Below, piece by piece: positions 24,216-35,154 of a stretch of DNA of 64,000 nt (its first letter is position 1; every line of letters starts with the position of its first letter). Location: NCBI GenBank assembly GCA_951230915.1, contig OX579640.1, forward strand, positions 9,072,981 through 9,136,980, given 5' to 3'. Source of the stretch: Antitrichia curtipendula. Taxonomy: Eukaryota; Streptophyta; Bryopsida; Hypnales; Leucodontaceae. The translations under genes were made by a program, and so were the position numbers. Below the pieces are notes generated by a model. The model was not told where the DNA came from, did not search any database, and saw only the letters and a list, made by a program, of their open reading frames with translations.

Positions 24216-27200
24216 TTAAAAAAATTAATGTGAATGAGTCTTATTAATGTGGTGTAGTAATTGAAACAAGGGATGTACTTGTACTCTTTTAATTGCTATA
24301 TGCCCACTGAAATGGCCAAAAGTAGTTACTTTTATATGTATACAAGGCAAAGTAAATAATTTAGGAATCTTAAAGTAAGGTAACAAAATGTATTGTCAGA
24401 AATAAATTGTGTTCTATAATTCTCAATAAGTTTAAATATTATTTTAGAAATAATTTATTTTTTGGCTTTAAATGATTAACTTGTCAAGGATGGAGTCTAT
24501 AAATGTATAGTCAAATTTTTTATCCTTTCATTTAGTACTCTCTATTTCATTACCATATAGAAGTGAAAATGGACATTTTGAAAGCAAGAGAAGACAAGCA
24601 AGGTGTTTCAATGTAGGAAAATTTAACCACTTGCTATTCTTTTGAGCATATATATGGAATAAGGATATTTCCTTTTCATCATGAAATTAGCAATAACGAT
24701 ACTAAAAATGTTTTAGTTTGATCCTTTTCCAAAGATTAATAGTGAGTGACTTAACATGGCCATTGAAATACAATTCATTAGGGACGATTATGTAAAGTAG
24801 CACTGAGTTTGATTTGTGGTTCTCAGTATTGACATTCTTTCTCCAGGGTCCTGCTCTAGGCTTCCGCCATTTGTTCTTGGTTCTTTTTCTTGGAATAAAC
24901 TCCGGTTCCAAAAATTAAAAATTAAAAAATAGAACTCACTACCAAGGAGAGTAAGTTATTGCAGAAATGCACGACGTGGTGATATAAGCTTAGTTTTTTT
25001 AATAATAAGTTAATTATTTTGTAAAAAAAATGCAGCAACACCTCTGTAAGTGAGGGATTTTCCAATATCCGTCCGTCATCTGCTGCAGACTGACACATTC
25101 AAACCACACTAAAAAAACGAAACAACAATTGGATGAAAAGGATGCAAATCTCCGTCCATCCATTACTGTTGCTTCGAAATCATCCAAACGCCATCAGTTG
25201 GAGGGTTAATAAGATTAACAAGTAAATCTCAGTCAGTGTCAAATTGGATTGCGTCACGACATTCTAGTGAATCCAATTTAAGGAAGACGTTGGTTTAAGT
25301 TAGTCCGATTCTTGTAACTGAAAAAATCTTGAAAATGCCGTTTCAACTTTTTTAAAATTTAAATTAATTTATTTTTTTAACACAGGGGAAAGCTTTCTTT
25401 TGCTGTGTAATGTATAAAGTCAAGCGACACTGTCGCTGAGCTAAAGAAGGCGTCACAACAGTTTTATTTATTTGTTTTTTGAAACACGGACAATTTCCAT
25501 TGATAAGGGAAACAGTACAACGTCACAAACAATTTTCAATTTTCAGTTTTCTGCTTTTTCAATAAGTGGACTACCTCAATTAAACAGAATGGTTTAAAAA
25601 CATTTGAGAAACCTTAAACGACAATTTACGCTCAGCCAGCTGAAAGTCTTCCTTTCCATAAGAAGATGGCCGCATTACTGCTGGCCATGTGGGTGACTTG
25701 GCCTGGTTTTCAGCCCAGCATGAGATTCTAATTCGGACCCTTAATTAATGTATTGGGTGCAGGCAATGATCGCCTTATGAGCTGGTTTTGGGTGGTTCCA
25801 TGTGGACATGGATTAATTTGACCTAACTTAGCATTAAGAATACCAATCTGGAAACTTAAAAATGAGAAATAAACTTGAGTGCTGCTGCAAATGAATGGTG
25901 ATCCAAATATTGGTGCATTTCGTCAAGGTAAGCTGAATACTGTGTGGCATGGAATTTGTGCAGTAGAATTGCTGGTATGCCCACCAGTGCAAACCTCAGT
26001 GCCTCATGGTTCCAATCAACATTCCGAAGAAGAAATTTATTAAAAAAAACTCCAACTTACAATGCAACGCAACGCATCATTCACTGGGACGAGCTATACT
26101 AGTAGAATTCCCCCGAAGTGGACACAATTGGAATACATGCTCTCCACTGAACACACTGCCCATTCACCGGACCGGTGCTTTGAATCAAGATCACGTATGA
26201 AGAAATAGTTGCAATTTTTGAGGTGTTGCAGGTTGCGCAAAGTCGTCAGATATCTCGTGCATCTGAGTCGTCACGATTCTCACTATGAATGTCTGCAGAT
26301 TACATAGAATTCAGCACTTTTAATTCATTCATGACTTGACTTGCTGAGTCTGAACATTTTCTAGCTTGCAACCGCTGTCCGTATCGGAGAATTCAACTTT
26401 AGTCCATCTGATTGAGCCAGTTGTGGGAGGACAAATTAGAGGTACAGATGAAGTGACAAATCTTACAGAAATTCATAGCCAGCTCATATATATACTGAAT
26501 CCCAGTTTGCGAAACGTTCACAGCATGAACATAGTCTCACACTAATTGAATTGTGGACGGAGTTGAATGGTGTGATTATATCTATTGTTGAATTGTGCGA
26601 TAGTTGCATCTATCGAGGTTGGATTGGATGGTTTAGCTTGGTGGTTGTCAAATATCGGGGAAAGTCTCTAAATTGCTGTACGTAGTTTGATCACTTCCAG
26701 ATATGGTGACATGGTACGTTGCTCCATTGCCTTCGATTTGTCACGTGAAGAGTTGGAAGATTGACTCGTGGCCTTCAAATAAATTATGCCCATTTCCTGC
26801 AAAATTCTAGACTGGACCGAAAAAATTGATAAGATCTGAGTTATCTCATGGATAGTCTTCTTCGGAGGTTTGGAGACTCTTCCAACCCTGACGGTATGTG
26901 AATGCAGTAATTAACATGTATTTCGTTAAATTGGCGGAATTCCACGACGTTAGCACTTTTCAGGGTGCCCGGCCTCAACGGAAATCTCTACAGGTCCTAG
27001 CTATTTTTTTGAGCTTTGTGCATAACACAATTTTTTGGCAAAAATTTCGGAAATTTAACGAAATTGACAAAAAAAATTCATGAATGGGGAGAGCAGCGTG
27101 CAAGGACACTCAGAGCGACACATGCTCTAAGGAGGTTGTAGAATTCATGCGATTGGAACGACAGTAGTCCAGTGGTGCACAAGGATGTAAGCCCAAGTCT

Positions 27201-28005
27201 AAGATCGTCAATTTTGGTCAATTGATGCAATTCCTGCATCTCCATTAATTACTAAACGAGGGCAATAGTAGATTTATGTTTCCACATCACACATCGATCC
27301 TAAAAGTGCCGAAGTATGGCAATACCTTCTATGAATTTCAAAATTAACGTTCCAGGACTGTCTGAACTTACATTACATTGATAAGCCGTTCACAGGATTA
27401 TAGAAGGCACCGGGCATCCCATCCGCGTAGGGCAGAGCTCGCCCTGAGATTTCTTTCTCAAAAAAATATCTCTGTACTGTCCATAGCTCTGTGTTTTTGT
27501 ATCCAAGTCTTTGTTGATTTAGCATTTGAATACACATCCAAAGTTAAAAAGATGAAGATAATGTATGGAAAAAGACAGATTGGAAAAGCGTCAGTCACAG
27601 TGCGAACTTTTGTGACATCTTGTCAAATCAGTGTTGAATGAGTATCAACTAAAACAATAGGAAAGCGACAACTCTGGTTACATTTATTATGCCCATAATT
27701 TCAATGCAAGAGAGTTTTGGTGTTGTGGCATGTTTTCATTGGTTAAGGAGAGGCAGATCAAGACTGATAATGCTCATTGCTTGTCTTGTGCAAATTTTCA
27801 ACAAGGTGGGTATGAAGTAGAAATTTCATTGGTCTGACTGAGAAATCTGAGAGAAATTTCTACTACTATCAACTAGTATTAACTTAGTGAGTGCAAATCC
27901 ACCTAACATCTAAATGCAAGAAAGTTTCACTATTGCGGTAGGTTTTGATTGGTTAAAGCAATCAAATAAGTCAAACGGCTCAACTCTCCTACATTGAAAT
28001 TATGT
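24216..28005. other. Intergenic DNA; 25.0-27.7 kb is less AT-rich, no gene recognised
   Basis: 24.2-25.0 kb is AT-rich. From about 25000 to 27700 base composition is closer to that of the ARF introns, and frames of 60-87 codons occur (26006-26200, 26898-27083, 27378-27641). None shows a domain, signal or consistent splice-bounded coding pattern. It may be a decayed gene or an untranslated transcript; nothing stronger can be said. Confidence 0.45.
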
Positions 28006-28134
28006 CTGGTAATTGCAAAGTAGGCTAAGTCATCAAAAATAATCACAGGTCAGTACCAACCTTGCCATGTGTAGCTCGGTAGGTCCTAACTGGCGATTAT
28101 TTTTGATAACTTGGCTTGCTTTGCAATTACCCAG
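28006..28134. repeat. Short imperfect foldback, about 130 bp
   Basis: The stretch 28006-28044 (TAATTGCAAAG...ATCAAAAATAATC) pairs with the inverse of 28095-28134, with about five mismatches and one gap over 39 positions. The loop is 50 bases. Size would suit a small MITE or a hairpin RNA precursor; expression cannot be judged. Confidence 0.5.
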
Positions 28135-28858
28135 TCCATAGTGATATTCTCAAGAACAAGCTTACTACAAGTTCACTAATATTACATGCATTGGAGCAAT
28201 TCTCAAAGTGCATTATATCATTGTAGCATGTCAATTATTGTATTGGCATTAGTATGTTGTTATAAGATATTTTTATACCGTCCATAAAGTTGATAGAACC
28301 ATGTTATTGAAGGCAACTTCTCTCACTTGTGTTAAATATCCAAATCCCTTTGGATACAAAAACCAAGCTTGAGAGTTTGATGAATCTGCATTGATAAAGT
28401 CCTTTGCAGTGCCCAACTTGATAGTCTAAGAAATCCTATCTTTTCTTAGTGACTTGTACACAGAAGCACATATCCCTTGTCAAAGAGAAGTTGCCTACTC
28501 AAATCCTTGTGTGTCATCTTCAAGTATCATGGCTTGAAGTGACAAATTAAATTTGCTTTCTCTCAAAGGAGAAGTGGGGCTCACATTGCAACTAAGGTAT
28601 ATTGCACTTGTTTCCCTAGTGTTGGTACCTTGTCACATATTGTCTAGGTGTAAGGCAGTTGATTGTGCAATGGATTGTGGAGGTTTTCCAACAATTAATT
28701 TATTGAAGGTTTTACATTGACCAAAGCTATATGAAAGTACTAGGATGGAGCAGGACTTTATTTTTAAAACAAGACAATGCTACAAAGACAAAATATCTTG
28801 TAGTGGAGTTGCTTGTTATATATGTGAGAGGATTTAAGGTAAATCACTCCAATTCTCA
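28135..28858. other. AT-rich intergenic DNA, nothing recognised
   Basis: No coding frame or repeat boundary seen. Confidence 0.5.
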
Positions 28859-30320
28859 TACAAAATCCATTCCAAACACCTAGGAAATGATGCAATAAAA
28901 TCTTACATCAACCCATAATAGATTCTTTTCAATAAAATGAGATTTAGGCCACAATAGGTTGGATTAATGGCCACAATTAATGTCTTAGGTAATGATAATA
29001 TATCAATTAGTGACTAGAATTAATAAAACTTCTACATTTTGAGTGTAAATCCATCATAGATAGTGCCTATTTTAGGCCTTAACCCCTCACCGCCGAAGCT
29101 CTAACCATGTCAAAAAACAACCTTGCTTTTCAAGTGTTATAAGTCTAAATGTGAGAGAGGTATGAAAATCTCAACCGTAAAATCTTGTAGTGTGCATGTT
29201 GTAGATTGTGTAAATCAAATTTGGGGTCATTTGACCGTATAGATTGAAAGATTATAATGTTTTAGTGTTGAAAAAAGATGCTGAAATTTTCCTAAAAACA
29301 CATTTTGAGGTGGACTTCGATTTCTAAACCTACTCAAATGAAAAAACTTTAAACTACAAGGTGATTCTAAACCAAAAGACAAACACTTTGGTTGAAAAAA
29401 ACCCCATTTAATTGACTCATTGCATTTGCAAAATTGTTTTGAAATGTCAAAAACAGTGAAAAAAGTAGCAAAAAAACACATGTACAGCTGAGCCTACCTC
29501 TGCTAAAATGCTTCTCAGTCAATCATGTCTTCTTGGATTGATATGAAATTTTTACCACCTGAACTAGACTAGTATGTGAAACTTTTCCAACAAAAATTAT
29601 TGAATAAAAACCATGTATGAAGAAGTTATAAGCCACCAAAGTTCACTGTACTGCAAAAATGTCTAGATTTTGAACTTCGAATTGCTCCCAAGCATTCAAA
29701 ACAACTTGGGTTGACATGAAAATTTAACCACAATAACTAGAATTAAAGGGGAACATAACACAACAAATTTTACTGAAAACGAACATTGGATGAAGGAGAT
29801 ACAAGCCCCCGAAGTTGCAGCCTTCAAATGCAGTTTGGTGAATTCAAATTGAACCTATGAACTTCGATTGGCTTTCAAGAAATCAATAAATTTTGTATTG
29901 ATCTGAAAATTGTACCACATAAACTAGAAGAGAGAGCGCAACTTTACCAACAAGTTTTATTGAATTTGGACATCGGATGCAAAAGTTACAGCACTTTGAA
30001 TTTTCTGTAAGGACACTTTTGGTCCCCTGCGGCGATGAGGGGTTAATGTAGTGACCATTTTAGGAGACATTGTGATTGCTTTTGGTCATTAAAATGACCA
30101 TTACAAATCATTTTTTTATTATTAAATTTGAGGTAGTCTAGATAATCCTTTGGGCTAATTGGATAGTATACTTTAAAATTCATAACAAATTCATACATTG
30201 TCAAAAAATGTAATTTCAATTGTTCTTATCTCTTTCACATTTGTCATTATGCGAAAAAAATTATAAAATTTCAACAATGCCATGAGGGAAAACCAATCAT
30301 TTTACTTGTCATAGGTTGGT
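28859..30320. repeat. Dispersed repeat split by a TTAA element
   Basis: 28859-29078 and 30047-30320 together match the continuous stretch 49809-50300 (shared: ACACCTAGGAAATGAT, TTGAGTGTAAAT/TTGAATGTAAAT, GATGACCATTACA-like, CATAACAAATTCATAC, GTCATA). The gap between the two parts is exactly the TTAA element 29079-30046. This is an older repeat or duplication that served as the target. Confidence 0.78.
29079..30046 (-). mobile_element. TTAA-bounded element, complete, 968 bp (family D, inverted)
   Basis: The left end is TTAA (29079-29082) then CCCCTCACCGCCG; the right end is CGGCGATGAGGGG then TTAA (30043-30046). The terminal inverted repeat is about 13 bp with one mismatch. The interior is homologous, inverted, to 6372-7351, including the tandem units and block A (minus strand, 29167-29270). 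The paralogous stretch at 50025-50028 has a single TTTA where this copy has TTAA-element-TTAA, so the TTAA is a target duplication. An 84-codon minus-strand frame (29227-29481) follows the repeat and is not a credible gene. Confidence 0.88.
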
Positions 30321-31622
30321 TCATCTTATAAAGAGCTTTACGATCTGTTGAATAGTCTATAATATTCTATAACATTATTTACATTTGGTAGAAGGATTCT
30401 TTGCAATCCTGAACATGCGGAGTGCCTTTGATAGAAGCAACTATAGTAAGTTGTGATTTCTTTTCAACTTAAAAAACTAGTATAAAGGAAGATATACCTC
30501 TTTTTTCCAAATTTTCAAGGAAGACATACTATATCCAATCAAGAATGTTCTATAGTGTGACTAGTGTCAGGAGTGATGTTACAAAAGTGAATTTAGTGCA
30601 AAAATGTACCTACATTCATTCATGATACTCCTACTAGCATTATTCCCAACACCAAGTGCGAATGAGCCTAAAATTATTACTACACTAAGGTTGATTGAAT
30701 TAAAGTATGAATCTAATGCCACTACTATAAGCTAGCATATATGTCAATGAATTATCAAAATATTGGAGAGTTTTAGATCTAATTTGTGTAGTATATGTTG
30801 TGCTAATATTGTTGTATAATCATCAAAAAAAGTGATTGCAAGAAATATTTGTTGTTGTTGTTCTACAAAATTGATGTAAAACTGAAAACACAATGTGAAT
30901 TTGGAAAAGACTTTAAGAAGAAAAAAAAGTAAAATATTATAAATAACTCCTTTAAAAAAATGTAGATCCTAAAAAAAAATTCTCCATGAAAATGAATTGA
31001 TGAAAAATTTCAAGGAAATGAACAATCTGAAGTTTGAGGTTTTTAAAAATAATGAAGAAGTTCAAAATATAGAACAAAATTGAATTGATTAGTGAAAAAT
31101 ACTACACACATTTGATAAATTATTAAATAAATTATGCATATCTAATTGTAAGAACCATTGAATGCAATTCTAATTTTATATTGATGAAAAGAATATGTAG
31201 TGAATGCTTGAGTGAATAATATAAAGCTAAACTACACTTAGAAAACAACATGCGTGGGTTCACTAATTGCCCAAAAAATTACATTTAATCATATTAAAAC
31301 GGATACACTTGAATATGATTTTCAATTGGAAGGTTTGAATGGTGATACTCTACAAATGTTAAACTCACTTAATACCTAGAGTTAGACTTGGATATAGTAT
31401 AGACACTCTTATTATATTAAGACTCTCATTCGTATTTCTAGTACATCATTATATATCACCAATTCATTATCTTAGAAGACAAATATGTTATTAAATTTGC
31501 AAGCCATTGTCAACAAGCATGACATAAAATATTTATAAATATTCAACACTAGCTGTAATTTCTATAAAGGAAAACAATAGTTTTCACCTACAATCACACA
31601 AAACAACTTATCAACTTTGTCC
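30321..31622. other. AT-rich intergenic DNA, no gene seen
   Basis: No frame with a recognisable feature; no repeat terminus. Confidence 0.5.
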
Positions 31623-31874
31623 ATAAATGAGGCCGGGGTGAACTGACCCCCTCGCTCGTACCCCTGGGAAAACCCTGAATTTTTTTATTTTCCATGCATG
31701 AATGTTTTTGCAAATTCTGAATTCATATTTGCAATCAGTGGCCCCAAATTAGCCAGGGGGGGTCTAGAAAATAGATTTTACACGGCACAAAATAGGGGGC
31801 TTTTTTTTATGTGCACCCTTGGATGGACTTTGGCAGTACGAGCAAGGGGGTCAGTTCACCCCGGCCATAAATGA
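31623..31874 (+). mobile_element. hAT-type MITE with perfect 8-bp target duplication
   Basis: The element proper is 31631-31866 (236 bp). It begins GGCCGGGGTGAACTGACCCC and ends with the inverse, with one mismatch over the first ~30 bases. ATAAATGA occurs immediately before (31623-31630) and after (31867-31874), an intact 8-bp duplication as made by hAT transposases. Relatives: 22302-22537, 22566-22802, a worn inverted copy at about 40920-41150 and a fragment at about 62885-63062. Confidence 0.92.
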
Positions 31875-34280
31875 AGGGGATAGTTGCAAATTTCATTTAA
31901 AATTTCATTTAACTAATGATTAATATAGTTTTAATAGAAAAATGATAGTAAAAAATAACAAAAATCATTTAGATTTGTGTCCATTTGTTATTTGGAGTGA
32001 TATTGTCTAGTAGATATATTTCATAAAGAATACGCCACTAGAGTATTAGTATTGTGGAACACATCACATGCAATTAGCTAATTGGTGTTAAAGTATAGAA
32101 AATAAAATAATAAAAGTACTATTTTGAAAGCAACTAAAGATTGAATTGCCAATGTTGGAGCAATCAAGTTTTAATTAGTCCATCACAATATTTAGCAAAT
32201 AAATCTTTAACAATAACGGTGTGTGTTTTGGAGCAACTTTTAAAAGAATTTATCTTCGTAAAGGAATTATCTCTCCTTGGTATCTTAACTCAGTTCAATC
32301 TATAAGCAACTTGGTGCATGACTCTTTAGTTTCTTTGCAATTACACCTTTTTCATTGACACCTTTATAAGTATGTTTTTTCATCATTCTTTAAAAAAAAT
32401 TAAAAATGTTATTTTTTCAAAGAATATTTCTAATAAAACCAATGGAAGTTTGAAAAGAATTCAAATTTTCTAAAATAAAAAAGTCCTAAAATAAAAAATA
32501 TTGAAAACAACTTGTACAGAAAAAATGGTATTTGATTTGACTCCCAATTTATATTGTTTAGTTAGTAAACTATAAAATAACAAAGTTTAATAGAAGAAAT
32601 AAAAAAATACGTTTGAAAACATTAAAATGTTAAAAATGATTTTTTTTAAATATTGAGACTAATTATTCTGATTAATTTATTGAAAAATTTACAATTTCGT
32701 GTTGATGAATTTTAAATATTTTAAGTATATTTAATGTAATTTACCACGTTCACTCATTTTTATAAAGGTGAAATTGAAATTTAATGCAAAGGAATTTAAA
32801 AAATATTAAATTGTTATATATTGAGGTACAATTAAAAAGTGCAAGCATAAGATTTTATTAAATATTAGTTTCAGTTTTCTATTTTGAAGTTAAAGGTATT
32901 GTAGAAAAATATTAAAAAAATAAATAGTTTTATTTTTTATATTTTTTTCAGAAAACTAAACTAGTCAAAGCATGTAAGAAATTATAAATTTTATTAGAAG
33001 TTGTTCTTGACAAAAGACTATAGACAATTACTATAAAATTATTGTTTAAATGGCAATTGGCTTGGTTTTGTTGGAATACTTTAATATAAAAAAATATAAA
33101 ATATAGATGAAATGTTTACTAATTTATTATGCTTTGAAGGAAAAAAACGTTAACTTGTATTTTAAGATTTTTAAGATTTCTTTTAAGATTAAATTTTTTT
33201 ATTTAAATATTATGACTTATTCAAAATCTAAAAAATATGTATTTACAGATAAAATTATTATTTTTTACATGAAAGATATATTGTATAATGGAAGATGATT
33301 AATTGAAAGTAAATGATTTAAGAAATACTAATGCATTATGTACATGTTTTAATCTCAAGTTTTACTAATTGTGTAAATAAAAAATCAAATGATGTAGAGT
33401 AGAGCTCTTATTTTATATGGACATATTGCAAGACTTCCTATTTAATAAACAAATATGATTTATGAATCCAATTCAATCATTTAATCAATTTTTGAAATTT
33501 AAGATGAAGTTTCCTTTGAAATTCTCTGAAGATGTTTTAAACATTATTGAAGCACTTCTTGATGCAAGTATGTTAGGTTGGATTCTTTGGATGGTTTGGA
33601 CAAATTCAAAAGAATAAAAACTTTGTAATTTGTGTATCTTTGTTGTTTTTAAAAGATACATATAAAAAGTTTTTTTAATCTATTCTCATAGAAATTTTAT
33701 TATAGAATTATTTTAAAATTACTATTAAATTTTTTCTAAAAAATCATATTTGATCTTATTTATAAAAATATTTTCAAATACTTATGATTTAAAGGTTTTA
33801 TTTGAATAATACTAGAATGTTATTATTGTTTTAATTGATCATTTTTTAATAAATATAAATGTTAACACCTATATTCCTTACAAGTGATTCCACTTCAATA
33901 TAAACAAGGATAATTTGCTAAATACATTGAATACGTCCAACAAATTACTAAGTTTTTCAAATATTTACAAGATATGATGAATAAATAAGTCCACATCTAA
34001 ATGTGAACAAAATAATAAAATATTGCTAGAATAAATATGTAAGAAAATAATGAACTTAGATTTTATCTGAGCTGAAAAGTTGTAAACATTCATAATATAT
34101 TAATATATAGAATATAATTCAATTTTGTTTTGGTAATCCTTAAGCCAATGCTTAAAGTTCAAAACTGAGGAAAGATAAAAGATTTAAATTCACGAAAAGA
34201 TTGATATTTTTAATACTAAAAAACAAATTTACCTCCCAAATGGTCATAGAGAAAATAAACAAGACATTAAATCAAACCAT
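31875..34280. other. Extremely AT-rich stretch, no gene seen
   Basis: Homopolymeric A and T runs and very few G or C. A 63-codon frame at 33107-33298 is lysine- and isoleucine-rich, as expected of chance frames in such sequence. Confidence 0.55.
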
Positions 34281-35154
34281 GGATGAGAAACTTAGAATTG
34301 ATTTGAAAAACGATTCAATTAGTTTATCATTATTTTAAAATAAAGATTCTATTAATGCCAATACACAAATTGTATCAAATTCAATCGATGCGTTTCTAAA
34401 CAAAACAAAGACAAGAGTGGATGAAAAATGAACCAATTGATATTATGTCACAAAGTCATCTATCAGAAATAAGGTCATTAAGCCATTCTATGAATCAAAT
34501 TCAAATGATTTAGTATACAAAGATAATGATTGTACATTTAACAAAAAGAAACTGAAATAGATATTTTGATAAAACTATTCCACTAATTCATTATGAAAAT
34601 TTTGGATTGCCGTCAACTACAAGTAATACAAAGCAAAATTCAACTTCTTCAAATTTGAGAGAAGTTAATATTTGCAATGTTCCTATCACAAACAAAGACG
34701 AGTTCATATAAATAAAAATGACTATCAATTAAATGAAAGAAATAATAAAAACGAAGTATATTTTTTAAATGATATATCAAATGAACAATACAATTTTAAC
34801 TTTAAAAACAAGAAAAATGTCAATAATTTCAATCATTGTGATGACATACATTCATCACCTCAATTTCATTTGACACAATTTCATGCTTTCATTGTCATGC
34901 AACAAAATCTTTGTAATAAAAAATTGAATGATTCTTCAAAGGACTCTATTTTTTCAATACAAGATTATGAATATTATGATATAGAAAATTCTCAAAATAT
35001 TATACCTTGTTTTAAATCTCAACATAACAAGTCTTTACAAAGTGTGCAGTGGTCAAATATTTACCCATTTTTAAATCCAAGGTTAAAATATGTCTTTAGG
35101 GATGATGTCCATACTATTTATCACAAACTAAATCAAGGACTTGGTCAAAAATGA
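34281..35154 (+). pseudogene. Frame-broken upstream part of an unknown coding region
   Basis: Coding-like sequence appears in successive frames separated by stops. One begins at ATG 34281 (MDEKLRIDLKND) and stops within 20 codons. Another reads ENFGLPSTTSNTKQNSTSS near 34595-34650. A third runs from 34669 to the stop at 35152-35154 (160 codons) with no ATG in its first 75 codons; the nearest start-like codon is TTG at 34672. The composition is asparagine- and lysine-rich, as in the downstream frame. This pattern fits a gene carrying several indels, or exons whose introns I cannot define. Function unknown. Confidence 0.45.
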
